This document shows positions 45,601 through 60,600 of a stretch of 64,000 nt of DNA, in pieces. Every line of letters begins with the position of its first letter. Position 1 is the first letter of the stretch. The notes beneath the pieces are model-generated. The model had not been told where the DNA came from. It worked only from the letters and a program-made list of their open reading frames with translations, and searched no databases. The position numbers and the translations under genes were made by a program. The stretch is from Crossaster papposus (lineage: Eukaryota; Echinodermata; Asteroidea; Velatida; Solasteridae): positions 868,001 through 932,000 of the forward strand of contig JBAIAA010000019.1 in NCBI GenBank assembly GCA_037893245.1, given 5' to 3'.

Positions 45601-48600
45601 GCACACAGTGAACATCCAAGACAAATAATGAACGTTTAGGAGTGCGATAGTATACAAATATTGACTGCTTTGAGTGGTATAGTAAAACTAGCCTCCCCAG
45701 GTGATCCATGGAGCATTTTATTTTCCCGAGGCGAAGCCGAGGGAAAATAGAATGCTCCATGGATCACCGAGGGAGGCTAGTTTGACTATACCGCGAAATA
45801 AAGCAGTCAATATTTGTTTTATAACACCTCACTCACATATTCTGCACAATTTAAGTTTCCTAAAGGTATAGTAATGACAAAAAATCTCCGAATTCAGTGT
45901 CAACTTACGTGCAAGCAGTGCGTTGTTTTCGAAAGAAATGTACGTTAAAATTGCGTTTGAAAGGGCACCCGACTATTTGTATCTTCGTTCCCTTTTTCTC
46001 GATCATACGTGTACTTTGTTGCCTTGATGAACGGGTGCGAGGGTGATAGAGCAATGTTTACGCAATGCACCGAAACACACGTCTGGGTTTCAGTCACGCT
46101 TTCGTTGCTATGCGCATAGTACGTGTGTTGCTATGCGCATAGTACTTTTTCAGAACGAGGCTGCGTGGTATAGTCTTTTTGGAGCGCAAGTAAAAAATTG
46201 TAAAATAGCAAGTGACACGTGACGCGCTCTCGGCCAATCAAGACACAGAATCTGTGAGTGAGGTGTTATAATAAGAATTATTTCATGAGGTGACAGATGG
46301 CATGTTCTATTTCAAGAGGCGAACCCCAGTGGAATAGAACATGACATCTGTCAACGAATGAATTTATTCTTTCCATCGCACGATTGTGAAACATTCATTA
46401 TATGTTGTATACAACACCTGAATACATTCTCGTCATCTGATTGGTAACTTGTAAACTGGTGCTTACATCATTGTAAAAAAAATGTAGCAACACTAATAGC
46501 TAATTAGAGAAGTTACTTTGGTTATATCAATACGCGCGCACCGTTTGATAGAAACATGTAATATAACGTGTTGGACGGTGCGGGTTCGCGTCGTGTGATG
46601 GGTTCAATAATTCAACGCACGTGATCGACGATCTACCAATCGGATGGCAGGGATTTATTCAGGCGTTGTATAATATTTGCTAGACAATACTAAACTCTTC
46701 AAATCCACCAATTTATATACATTACAACAATAGCAAATGATGTATGTGTATACCCTTTAATGGGAATGGAAGCAAAACATACCTGGCATTGAAGCAGATG
46801 TTGTCGTAGGTTGCATTGTGGGAGATCCTGAAAAAGTCAATGCAAGATCCGTTAAATTCTGTTACCTGATACATGCATAGGCCATCAGCCCCCATCTACA
46901 AATCATGCCACCGCTATTTAATGACTTAGAGGAGTAATAACGGTTAGCGATTTTTTGCAACACACATAGCTAGCTGGGAAATGTGTGATATCATTGCAGC
47001 ATGAGCAGTGGCAGCTTTTTGCGGGTTTCATCAATTTAGGGTTGTTTTTCTTAATCGCCGCCAACGCTTTTTACCAGATTACTTATATCCTGGTAACAAG
47101 GAGTGGTGGTCATTTTGAAAGGAAAACAAACCTGGTGAATATAACACCCAAAAAGCTGCCATCCTGCCATGCTATCACATGTTTTCCATTTAATGGGGTG
47201 CATACCTTGCCAAAAATCACCCTGGGCATTATTCTCATTTGATACCGACCAAACCCAGGCTAATGGCATTATAGTAAACTTTAAGTGAAATGATTTACGT
47301 ATATACGAGACATATAAGTGATTATACAAACAGTCAACAATAACATAATATACAATTCTCCCGTTTCGCAATACGATGCGCCCCCATGTGATTTAATATG
47401 GTACAGGCTACTTAGCGCATTGAATCTTGGGGAAAAGTCGACATGCCAAATTAAAGGTGCGTATAATAATAAAGAAGCAACGAGTGATAAATTACGTTGT
47501 CAATGGGTACATGCACTCTGGGGTCCGCTCGAAAGTCCAACGCCCCATAGGTCCAACGCCAAATAGGTCCGACGCCCCATAGGTCCGACGCCCCATATGC
47601 CCGACGCCTCATTAGTTCGACAATACAATTTACTTTTTGCCCGACGTCAGACTTATGAGGCGTCGGAACTATAAAGCTGAATACTATATAAGCCCGACGC
47701 CTCATAATTCCGAAATTTCTGATTTATAAAGCGTCGGATGTATGAGGCGTCGGACTTACGATACGGCCCCCGCCCCACAACCTCAGGCTGGACTTAAACC
47801 TACAGCCTGCAGAATTACGGCGCACTACGGAAGCTTGAAAATGCAATTATCTGATACGTATACCAGACGATAACCGAGTGTTGATTTTATTCCCCAGTTG
47901 CTTTTACCAAAAATGGAAGAAATAGTTGTTCGTACTCGTGTTTGAGTCGAGAACAAGAAGGAAACGAAAGCATACCTGACAATGGAGCAGGTGTATTCAC
48001 AGGTTGCGAAGTGGACGATCCTAGAAGGTCAATGTATGGTACTTTTAAGTATTTTACCTGATATTATAAATACCTACGAGAGTTGATAGCTTTTGAATGG
48101 TCGAGACTCGATCACGTGGAGGACATTATTTTGTAGAAATAGCCCGGGCTTTCAAAAAATAGAGCAAATTCACTGTTCAATCCCTAAATAAAAAAAAATA
48201 TTTCTTTAAAGGAATAACATGGTGAGGACCCGGTCATTAACTGCGTGATAATGGACCAGGTTGGGGATAACCGCTGGTAATGGACCTAGCCTTCGGTTCG
48301 GTCTAAAAACCATTGGTCATCCCCCAACCTGGTCCGTTATTTCGCAGTAATGACTAGGTTCTAACCCTGTTATGCCCTAAGTAAATTTAATGAAAAGATT
48401 TGCGCACATACCAGGGATATTGGTAATTACATAGGGTGGTAAAACATGCAACCTCCAAAGATCTACACGGATAGGAAATGTTGTCAAAAGGAAATTATAC
48501 CCAAAACTCCCGATTCGGTATAGTGCCACTTTTGTGAACCAAGGTCGGGGACTCTAATTAGGATTATGGCACACAGTGAACATCCAAGACAAATAATGAA

Positions 48601-51600
48601 CGTTTAGGAGTGCGATAGTATACAAATATTGACTGCTTTGAGTGGTATAGTAAAACTAGCCTCCCCAGGTGATCCATGGAGCATTTTATTTTCCCGAGGC
48701 GAAGCCGAGGGAAAATAGAATGCTCCATGGATCACCGAGGGAGGCTAGTTTGACTATACCGCAAAATAAAGCAGTCAATATTTGTTTTATAACACCTCAC
48801 TCCCATATTCTGCACAATTTAAGTTTCCTAAAGGTATAGTAATGACAAAAAAATCTCCGAATTCAGTGTCAACTTACGTGCAAGCAGTGCGTTGTTTTCG
48901 AAAGAAATGTACGTTAAATTTGCGTTTGAAAGGGCACCCGACTATTTGTATCTTCGTTCCCTTTTTCTCGATCATACGTGTACTTTGTTGCCTTGATGAA
49001 CGGGTGCGAGGGTGATAGAGCAATGTTTACGCAATGCACCGAAACACACGTCTGGGTTTCAGTCACGCTTTCGTTGCTATGCGCTTAGTACGTGTGTTGC
49101 TATGCGCATAGTACTTTTTCAGAACGAGGCTGCGTGGTATAGTCTTTTTGGAGCGCAAGTAAAAAATTGTAAAATAGCAAGTGACACGTGACGCGCTCTC
49201 GGCCAATCAAGACACAGAATCTGTGAGTGAGGTGTTATAATAAGAATTATTTCATGAGGTGACAGATGGCATGTTCTATTTCAAGAGGCGAACCCCAGTG
49301 GAATAGAACATGACATCTGTCAACGAATGAAATTATTCTTTCCATCGCACGATTGCGAAACATTCATTATTATGTTGTATACAACACCTGAATACATTCT
49401 CGTCATCTGATTGGTAACTTGTAAACTGGTGCTTACATCATTGTAAGAAAAATGTAGCAACACTAATAGTTAATTAGAGAAGTTACTTTGGTTATATCAA
49501 TACGCGCGCACCGTTTGATAGAAACATGTAATATAACGTGTTGGACGGTGCGGGTTCGCGTCGTGTGATGGGTTCAATAATTCAACGCACGTGATCGACG
49601 ATCCACCAATCGGATGGCAGGGATTTATTCAGGCGTTGTATAATATTTGCTAGACAATACTAAACTCTTCAAATCCACCAATTTATATACATTACAACAA
49701 TAGCAAATGATGTATGTGTATACCCTTTAATGGGAATGGAAGCAAAACATACCTGGCATTGAAGCAGATGTTGTCGTAGGTTGCATTGTGGGAGATCCTG
49801 AAAAAGTCAATGCAAGATCCGTTAAATTCTGTTACCTGATACATGCATAGGCCATCAGCCCCCATCTACAAATCATGCCACCGCTATTTAATGACTTAGA
49901 GGAGTAATAACGGTTAGCGATTTTTTGCAACACACATAGCTAGCTGGGAAATGTGTGATATCATTGCAGCATGAGCAGTGGCAGCTTTTTGCGGGTTTCA
50001 TCCGTTTTTAGAGTGTTTTTTGTTAAAATCACCGCCAACGCTTTTTTACCAGATTAATTATATCCTTGTAATAAAGAGTGGTGGTAATTTTAGAAGAAAA
50101 AAACTGATGACACCAAAAAAAAACTGCCACCCTGCAATGCTATCACAAGTTTTCCAATTAAAGGGGTGCATACCTTGCCAAAAATCACCCTGAGCATTAT
50201 TATAATTTGATACCTCATAGGTCCGACATAGGTCCGACGCCCCGTAGGTCCGACGCCCCATAGATCCGACGCCCCACATGACTGTCCGACGCCCCACATG
50301 TCCGACGCACCATTAGTCTGACAATTAAATTTACTTGTTGTCCGACGTCAGACTTATAAGGCGTCAGAACTATAAAGCTGAATACTATATAAGCCCGACG
50401 CCTCATAATTCTGAAATTTCGGACTTATAAGGCGTCGGATGTATGAGGCGTCGGACTTACGATGCGGGCCCCGCACCACACCCTCGGGCTGGACTTAAAC
50501 CTACAGCCTGCAGGGTTACGGCGCACTACGGAAGCTTGAAAATGCCATTATCTGATAAGTATACTAGACAATAACCGAGTGTTGATTTTTTTGCCCGAGT
50601 TGCTTTTACTAAAAATAGAGGAAATAGTTGTTTGTACTCGTGTTTGAGTCGAGAACGAGAAGGAAACAAAAACATACCTGACAATGGAGCAGTTGTAGTC
50701 ACAGGTTGCAACGTGGACAATCCTAAAAGGTCAATGTAAGGTACTTTTAAGTATTTTACCTGATATTAAAAATACCTTCGAGAGTTGATAGCTTCTGATT
50801 GGTCGAGACTCAATCACGTGGAGGACATTATTTTGTAGAAATAGCCCCGGCATTCAAAAATGAGAGCAAAATCAGTTTACTCCCTAAATAAAAAAGGTAT
50901 TTCTTAAAAGGAATTACAGGGTTAGTACCCGATCATTCATTGCGTAATAACGAACCAGGTTGGGGATACCGCTGGTAATGGACCTAGCCTTCGGTTCGGT
51001 CCAAACACCATTGGTCACTCCCCAACCTGGTTCGTTATTACGCAGTGATGACTGGGTCCTAACCCTGTTATGTCCTAAGTAAATTTAATGAGAAGATTTA
51101 TGCACATATTAGGCATATTGGTAATTATATAGGGTGGTAAAACATGCAACCTCATACTTCAACTATTCAAATATTTACACGGATAGGAAATGTTGTTAAC
51201 AGGAAAATAATACCCAAAACTCCCGATTCGGTATAGTTTGGTATTTTGTGAACCAAGGTCAGGGACTATTATTAGGATTATCGCACACAGTGAATATCCA
51301 ATGTTTAGAAGTGCGATAGTAATAATAATTTCATGAGGTGCGGGTTCGCGTGGCGTGATGGGTTCAATAATTCCAAGCACGTGATCGGTGATCGACGATC
51401 CACCAATCGGATGGCGTGGATTTATACAGGTGTTGTATAATATTTGCTAGACAATACTAAAACCCTTCACATCCACCAATATATATACATTACAACCTTA
51501 GAAAATGATGTATATGTATATCCTTTATTGGGAATGAAAGGAAAACATACCTGGTATTGAAGCAGATATTGTCGTAGGTTGCATTGTGGGAGATCCTGAA

Positions 51601-54600
51601 AAATTCAATGCAAGAAGCGTTACCTGATACATGTATAGGCCATCAGCCTCCGTCTAAACATTGGGCCAAGATGAGTAATAACGGTTAGCGATTTTTGGCA
51701 ACACACATAGCTAGCTGGGAAATGTGTGATATCATTGCAGCATGAGCAGTGGAAGCTTTTTGCGGGTTTTATCAGTTTTTGTTTTGTTCTTTTAATCACC
51801 GCCTTTTTTACCAGATTAATTATATCATGTAACAAGTAGCCGATTCGGTTCAGTAGTTTTAATTCAAGTGCCACTTTTGTGAACCAAGGTCGGGGACTCT
51901 AATTAGGATTATCACACAGTGAATATCCAAGACAAATAATGAATATTTAGGAGTGCGATGGTAAGAATGATTGTATGAGGTGACAGATGGCACGTTCTAT
52001 TTCAAGAGGCGAACCACAGTGGAATAGAACATGACATCTGTCAACGAATGAAATTATTCTTTCCATCGCACGATTGCGAAACATTCATTATTATGTTGTA
52101 TACAACACCTGAATACATTCTCGTCATCTGATTGGTAACTTGTAAACTGGTGCTTACATCATTGTAAGAAAAATGTAGCAACACTAATAGCTAATTAGAG
52201 AAGTTGTTTTGGTTATATCAATGCGCGCGCACCGTTTGATAAAAACATGTAATATAACGTGTTGGTCGGTGCGGGTTCGCGTCGTGTGATATGGGTCCAA
52301 TAATTCAACGCACGTGATCGACGATTCACCAATCGGATGACAGTGATTTATTCAGGCGTTAATTGTATAATATTTGCTAGACAATACTAAACCCTTCAAA
52401 TCCACCAATTTATATACATTACAACAATAGCAAATGATGTATGTGTATACCCTTTAATGAGAATGGAAGCAAAACATACCTGGCATTGAAGCAGATGTTG
52501 TCGTAGGTTGCATTGTGGGAGATCCTGAAAAAGTCAATGCAATTTCCGTTAAATTCTGTTACCTGATACATGTCGACGATGATCTCACGAAGTGACAAAA
52601 ATCTCTAATTCTGGAAAATATTCATCTCGAGATAATCGCATTTGAAGTTGGTCCTTTTTTCACAAGGTATTTTCGATTATTTTGCAGTAACAAAATTCAT
52701 TTGTTTTGCATTGATCAAAACTAAATACTTTGCTCTATGCTAACTCATACTCGTTTGTTAAAAACGTCTGTTAATTAAACAAAACATGTTAATACAACTG
52801 TTTTTGCACTTCGTGAGAACATGAAACGTGGAGCCTTAATTCACACATTACTCGTGCGTTTGTATACTGTTGTATGCACTTCGTGAGATTGTTCTACAAC
52901 TGTTTTTGAACTTCGTGAGAACATAAAACGCGGAGCCTTCACTCTTTATTCGTACGTTTGTATACTTAGTAACCCTAAATTAGCCATATATTGAGCCAAT
53001 CTGTGAATTTTTTTTAAAGAAGCTAATTTCAACTGATTTTGGTGGGTATGTTTATGGACAACTACCAACAAAAAGGAAGGAGAAATAGGGGTTGGGGAAC
53101 TTTTTTTATTAGAGGTCAAAGGTCATTGACCCCTGCCTAAATCACTAAAAATTATATTTCAGCAACAAAATATGGTATATATATGATCTTGGTGTCAAAA
53201 TGCACAGAATTACAAAATAAGATGACATCAAATAATTATTGACCCTTGGAACCAAATCCTGATCTTCGAAAATGAGGTCAAAGGTCAAAAAACTATTTTA
53301 TTACTAAAATGTCATATTTATAACAGGACAATTATCATAAAATAAAAATGAGCACAAACAAATCGGAGAGACTAATTTTAACTTACGTGGCGGGTATGGG
53401 AGTTATTATTTATTCTAGGAGCAGAGGTCAAAGGTCATTGACCCTGGACTAAAGCACTATAAATTGTATCTCGGCAACAACATATGTGCTTGTATGATCT
53501 TGGTGTCAAAATGGTCATAATTACACTGGAAGTAGAAAAATGTAAATTCTTGTGATATAAATGTAGGATACAAATTGACCGCCACATATGACCTTAAAGG
53601 TCAAAGGTCATTATTCGAAGCCCCATATTGAATCCACAAAGCACCACCCTAGAGATATACGTATAACATAAAACAACATGAATTATGTCTTTGTTTAAGA
53701 AGTGATTACTCATAACACCTAGTTAGCATACATGTACCCTGACTAGTTACCCCAGTGAAGTGAGATGTCCCAAAAGTTTCCTATTAATAAGAAGAGGAGT
53801 TTGGTGCATCTTGCAGAGAGTCTTGTATACAGCAGAGAGATTCGATCATCACACCCTAAGTCGGTATTTGGCGGCTTAATCAAGAGCGAAGTGACTGGAA
53901 CAACCGTATATGTACCCATTTAAAAGACTTTGAGGAGAGGGTTGAATTATTCAAGGACCAACTTAAAAAGCGCGGATACACAAACGAAGACCTAGCCCTT
54001 CCTCAAAGGGGCGAGCCTTCCGCGGACTCTAAGCGTGAACAAAACAAAAAAAACACACCACAATACCCCACTGGTGTTCGTCCTACCATACTACCCACGA
54101 GTCGCGCACCCAGCTCTCAAACGGGCCCTCCTCAAACACTGGCACTGGATTAGTGAAAACGAATACCTAAATACATGTAGGCTATTTGATACCCAACCCT
54201 TGGAATACAAACGGCACAAAAACATAAAATATGAACTTGTTCGATCTAGGACTAAAGCATCTCCACAATCCAACCAAGAAGAAAACAACCTGGATGAGGA
54301 GAATGTGCAAATCCTATTGGAACTATTGGAAGAACAAAACAATGATTACCAGATTAATTATATCATGTAACAAGTAGCCGATTCGGTTCAGTAGTTTTAA
54401 TTCAAGTGCCACTTTTGTGAACCAAGGTCGGGGACTCTAATTAGGATTATCACACAGTGAATATCCAAGACAAATAATGAATATTTAGGAGTGCGATGGT
54501 AAGAATGATTGTATGAGGTGACAGATGGCACGTTCTATTTCAAGAGGCGAACCACAGTGGAATAGAACATGACATCTGTCAACGAATGAAATTATTCTTT

Positions 54601-57600
54601 CCATCGCACGATTGCGAAACATTCATTATTATGTTGTATACAACACCTGAATACATTCTCGTCATCTGATTGGTAACTTGTAAACTGGTGCTTACATCAT
54701 TGTAAGAAAAATGTAGCAACACTAATAGCTAATTAGAGAAGTTGTTTTGGTTATATCAATGCGCGCGCACCGTTTGATAAAAACATGTAATATAACGTGT
54801 TGGTCGGTGCGGGTTCGCGTCGTGTGATATGGGTCCAATAATTCAACGCACGTGATCGACGATTCACCAATCGGATGACAGTGATTTATTCAGGCGTTAA
54901 TTGTATAATATTTGCTAGACAATACTAAACCCTTCAAATCCACCAATTTATATACATTACAACAATAGCAAATGATGTATGTGTATACCCTTTAATGAGA
55001 ATGGAAGCAAAACATACCTGGCATTGAAGCAGATGTTGTCGTAGGTTGCATTGTGGGAGATCCTGAAAAAGTCAATGCAATTTCCGTTAAATTCTGTTAC
55101 CTGATACATGTCGACGATGATCTCACGAAGTGACAAAAATCTCTAATTCTGGAAAATATTCATCTCGAGATAATCGCATTTGAAGTTGGTCCTTTTTTCA
55201 CAAGGTATTTTCGATTATTTTGCAGTAACAAAATTCATTTGTTTTGCATTGATCAAAACTAAATACTTTGCTCTATGCTAACTCATACTCGTTTGTTAAA
55301 AACGTCTGTTAATTAAACAAAACATGTTAATACAACTGTTTTTGCACTTCGTGAGAACATGAAACGTGGAGCCTTAATTCACACATTACTCGTGCGTTTG
55401 TATACTGTTGTATGCACTTCGTGAGATTGTTCTACAACTGTTTTTGAACTTCGTGAGAACATAAAACGCGGAGCCTTCACTCTTTATTCGTACGTTTGTA
55501 TACTTAGTAACCCTAAATTAGCCATATATTGAGCCAATCTGTGAATTTTTTTTAAAGAAGCTAATTTCAACTGATTTTGGTGGGTATGTTTATGGACAAC
55601 TACCAACAAAAAGGAAGGAGAAATAGGGGTTGGGGAACTTTTTTTATTAGAGGTCAAAGGTCATTGACCCCTGCCTAAATCACTAAAAATTATATTTCAG
55701 CAACAAAATATGGTATATATATGATCTTGGTGTCAAAATGCACAGAATTACAAAATAAGATGACATCAAATAATTATTGACCCTTGGAACCAAATCCTGA
55801 TCTTCGAAAATGAGGTCAAAGGTCAAAAAACTATTTTATTACTAAAATGTCATATTTATAACAGGACAATTATCATAAAATAAAAATGAGCACAAACAAA
55901 TCGGAGAGACTAATTTTAACTTACGTGGCGGGTATGGGAGTTATTATTTATTCTAGGAGCAGAGGTCAAAGGTCATTGACCCTGGACTAAAGCACTATAA
56001 ATTGTATCTCGGCAACAACATATGTGCTTGTATGATCTTGGTGTCAAAATGGTCATAATTACACTGGAAGTAGAAAAATGTAAATTCTTGTGATATAAAT
56101 GTAGGATACAAATTGACCGCCACATATGACCTTAAAGGTCAAAGGTCATTATTCGAAGCCCCATATTGAATCCACAAAGCACCACCCTAGAGATATACGT
56201 ATAACATAAAACAACATGAATTATGTCTTTGTTTAAGAAGTGATTACTCATAACACCTAGTTAGCATACATGTACCCTGACTAGTTACCCCAGTGAAGTG
56301 AGATGTCCCAAAAGTTTCCTATTAATAAGAAGAGGAGTTTGGTGCATCTTGCAGAGAGTCTTGTATACAGCAGAGAGATTCGATCATCACACCCTAAGTC
56401 GGTATTTGGCGGCTTAATCAAGAGCGAAGTGACTGGAACAACCGTATATGTACCCATTTAAAAGACTTTGAGGAGAGGGTTGAATTATTCAAGGACCAAC
56501 TTAAAAAGCGCGGATACACAAACGAAGACCTAGCCCTTCCTCAAAGGGGCGAGCCTTCCGCGGACTCTAAGCGTGAACAAAACAAAAAAAACACACCACA
56601 ATACCCCACTGGTGTTCGTCCTACCATACTACCCACGAGTCGCGCACCCAGCTCTCAAACGGGCCCTCCTCAAACACTGGCACTGGATTAGTGAAAACGA
56701 ATACCTAAATACATGTAGGCTATTTGATACCCAACCCTTGGAATACAAACGGCACAAAAACATAAAATATGAACTTGTTCGATCTAGGACTAAAGCATCT
56801 CCACAATCCAACCAAGAAGAAAACAACCTGGATGAGGAGAATGTGCAAATCCTATTGGAACTATTGGAAGAACAAAACAATGATCTAAGAAATGGCTCTC
56901 AAGACTACAACAAAATAAATAAGTCAAGATGCCTTCCTTTCGATCAATACCTCCCAAAAGCCGGTATTTGTCCTTGCAATCTGTCATATAAACCGACACA
57001 CAAATAAAAACAAGGAAAAAGAAAAGTAAACTGAAAGAATGGTGACTGATGAAGTGCATAATATAGCACAAAAAATATGCCCTGCTCCCCTTCCAAAAAA
57101 GGAGAGAAAAAGGGGACTGCATATTATTACCGGTAATAATCAATCACTGAGTGAACTAAAAACAAAGGACCACTGTTGCAATACAAAAACCACAACCCCC
57201 CCCCCAAAAAAAAAAAAGAGTTCAGAATTACGCTCCGGAGAGGCCAGTCAAACAACCACTCTCTAGCATACCGGGCATACTCACTAGATAACGTACAATT
57301 ACAGATTTAACTCTGCCAGTCACAAATATAATCCATATGATACTTGTCAGCAGAACCGCGTCTCAAGAAAATAACGAAAAACACGGAGGGGTTCTCTTGA
57401 AACGTGTACACGTAACCCCCCCCCCCCCTCCTACCGATTGCAATCTTGCAGAACAAATGTGGCCAGAACTGACTTCCCAGAAGCGTATATCACTAAGAAA
57501 AAACTTACATTGAGAATTACGCTCTGGGCAATATAGTTACGCAACCACACTGCTGGCATACCAGCAAATCATAAATATACAGATTTATCTCTGCAGACCA

Positions 57601-60600
57601 GCAACAAACATACAATCCTATGATACTTCACGCAGCAGAACTGTGGCAGCATCTCCAAAACAATAATGAAAACGATGAGAAATAGTTCTGACTTGTGACA
57701 ACTTCCATAAACACCCTCCCCTTCCCATAGTAGAATGAGTTCTGATTCACTGCAGCTAACTCTGGGATTGATCAAACAAACAACAACAAATACACTGATC
57801 ATTCCTTGAAGTATGCCTGCATAAACCGGTTTCCCTTTGCTATTTTCTTGCAAAAGAACTTCATTTTTAACTAAAAAACCTAATAGTCTCACAGAAAAAG
57901 AAAACAATTCCACATAACCCAGCGTTAGACGTCCTTCAATTTAATGTCCTTCCCATGTGACCGAGAATCGTTTTAATAATAAAAAACGTAGGCTGAATGT
58001 ATGATTACGCTCCTTCCCAATAAACACCAAACATGATTATAAATGCACATATACTTTACATACACAAACTATTTGACACTAATGAACTTTAACCCCCCCC
58101 CCCCCCGCCCAATTGCTCATTTTGACCTTTAACCTCGTATTTTGGTGGTGAAGAATCCATTTCATATTGTGTTTGTCTCCTAGTATAATTCTGTGCATTT
58201 GGACACCAAGATCATCTAGGCCTATGAAAAACATACTGCTGCTGAGATACATTTATAATGTTCTAGTGCAGCGTCAAAGACCTTTGACCCTCAGAAAGGG
58301 AATTTCCCCCTCCTTCTTTGCTCTTGGAATAAATAATAACCCCCATACCCGCCACAATAAGTTGAAATTAGCCTCTTAGATTTTTTTTTGTTCATGGTAA
58401 TTTTCCTGTTATTTTACTAATATGACATTTTAGTAATACGTCTATTTTTGACCTTTGACCTCTTTTCTAAGGGTCAGAAGTTATTCTATGTCATCTTCTT
58501 TCATAATCCTGTGCATTTTGACACCAAGATCATCTATATACCATATTTTGTTGCTATAAATATGACATTTTAGTAATAAAATTGTTTTGTGACCTTTGAC
58601 CTCATTTTCGGAGGTCAGGATTTAGTCCCAAGGGTTAATAATTATTTGATGTCACCTTCTATTGTAATTCTGTGCATTTTGACACCAAGATCATCTATAT
58701 ACCATATTTTGTTGCTGAAATATAATTTTTAGGGATTTGGGCAGGGGTCAATAACCTTTACCTCTAATAAAAAAAATATTCCCAACCCCTATCCCTCCTT
58801 CCTTTTTGTTGGTAGTTGTCCATACCCATACCTACCCAAATCAGTTGAAATTAGCTTCTTTTAAATTGTTTCACAGATGAACCTTAAGTTAGGGATACTA
58901 ACTGTTGTATGCACTTCGTGAGATTGCCGTTCTGTGTACAAGTATTACATTTTACTTCGAGCGCGCACGCGTATGTTCTATTTCAACATCGTACACGTGT
59001 GCATGCACGTGTATGCCCCCATCGTAGACGCGAGCAAAACAAGAAATGATCGCCAGGCCCTGCTAACGAGGTAACTGGTTTTTTTCTCTTCGTGAGATCA
59101 TTTTAAAGTCTTCTGCACTTCGTGAGAACAAAAAACATGTAGTTCGGCCTTTTTGTCAAATGTGTGTTTACGCTAATTAAAAAAGTAAACAAGATTTCGC
59201 TTTGATACATGGTCAAGCTGTTCCTTGAAACAAATGTGACAAAAAGGCTAGTAAAACTCAAACATCGAACAATATTTGATTTCGGAGGTTTTCTGCACTT
59301 CGTGAGTTCGTCAACGATGTATAGGCCATCAGCCTCCGTCTAAAATTGGGCCACAGGTATCACATGACCAAGATGAGTAATAACGGTTAGCGATTTTTGG
59401 CAACACACATAGCTAGCTGGAAAATGTGTGATATCATTGCAGCATGAGCAGTGGAAGCTTTTTGCGGGTTTTATCAGTTTTTGTTTTGTTCTTTTAATCA
59501 CCGCCAATGTTTTTTTTACCAGATTAATTATAGCATGTAACAAGTAGCCGATTCGGTTCAGTAGTTTTAATTCAAGTGCCACTTTTGTGAACCAAGGTCG
59601 GGGACTCTAATTAGGATTATCGCACACAGTAAACATCCAAGACAAATAATGAATATTTAGGAGTGCGATGGTAATAATGATTGTATGAGGTGACAGATGG
59701 CACGTTCTATTTCACGAGGCGAACCCGAGTGGAATAGAACATGACATCTGTCAACGAATGAAATTATTCTTTCCATCGCACGATTGTGAAACATTCATTA
59801 TATCTTGTATACAACACCTGAATACATTCTCGTCATCTGATTGGTAACTTGTAAACTGGTGCTTACATCATTGTAAACAAAAATGTAGCAACACTAATAG
59901 CTAATTAGAAAAGTTGTTTTGGTTATATCAATACGCGCGCACCGTTTGATAGAAACATGTAATATAACGTGTTGGACGGTGCGGATTCGCGTCGTGTGAT
60001 GGGTCCAATAATTCAACGCACGTGATCGACGATCCACCAATCGGATGACAGGGATTTATTCAGGCGTTGTATAATATTTGCTAGACAATACAAAACCCTT
60101 CCAATCAACCAATAGCAAATGATGTATGTGTATACCCTTTAATGGGAACGGAAGCAAAACATACCTGGCATTGAAGCAGATGTTGTCGTAGGTTGCATTG
60201 TGGGAGATCCTGAAAAAGTAAATGCAAGATCCGTTAAATTATGTTACCTGATACATGTATAGGCCATCAGCCTCCATCTAAAAATTATGCCACCGCTATT
60301 TAATGACTTAGAGGAGTAATAACGGTTAGCGATTTTGTGCAACACACATAGCTTGCTGGGAAATGTGTGGTATCATTGCAGCATGAGCAGTGGAAGCTTT
60401 TTGCGGGTTTCATCAATTTTTAGGGTTGTTTTTCTTAATCGCCGCCAACGCTTTTTACCAGATTAATTATATCCTGGTAACAAGGAGTGGTGGTCATTTT
60501 GAAAGGAAAACAAACCTGGTGAATATAACACCCAAAAAGCTGCCATCCTGCCATGCTATCACATGTTTTCCATTTAATGGGGTGTTTACCTTGCCAAAAA

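Larger units (their letters stand above)
51809..54346. repeat. 2,538-bp tandem duplication, first copy
   Basis: Every stretch compared matches 54347-56884 exactly at a constant offset of 2,538. The unit covers an FB4 element, type-1 mini-exon copy 5, the CTTCGTGAG block and the left part of the Penelope-like element. The junction reads CAATGAT/TACCAGATTAAT. Confidence 0.9.
52966..54346 (+). mobile_element. Penelope-like inverted-repeat element, truncated copy
   Basis: Left end TTAGTAACCCTAAATTAG through the partial reverse-transcriptase remnant, cut by the duplication junction at 54346. Identical to 55504-56884. Confidence 0.6.
54347..56884. repeat. 2,538-bp tandem duplication, second copy
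   Basis: Exact partner of 51809-54346. After 56884 the sequence continues into the rest of the Penelope-like element, which shows this is the continuous copy and the first is truncated. Confidence 0.9.
55504..58901 (+). mobile_element. Penelope-like element with long inverted repeats
   Basis: About 3.4 kb. The left end TTAGTAACCCTAA and right end TTAGGGATACTAA are inverted. Long arms (about 55504-56165 and 58125-58901) are inverted relatives of each other, sharing blocks such as CTACCAACAAAAAGGAAGGAG, GATCTTGGTGTCAAAATGCAC and AGGTCAAAGGTCA. Between them lies a reverse-transcriptase C-terminal remnant. The paralogous block at 63590 (TTTGTATACTGTTGTATGCA) lacks the element and shows the empty site. 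Penelope-like identity rests on the protein remnant; the class of the inverted-repeat structure is uncertain. Confidence 0.55.

Noticed and set aside
47204..47223. Possible 16-base exon GGTGATTTTTGGCAAG with AG and GT at its ends (also in other units)
   Set aside because: Length not a multiple of three, so it would break the phase 1-1 array; probably chance splice-like signals.
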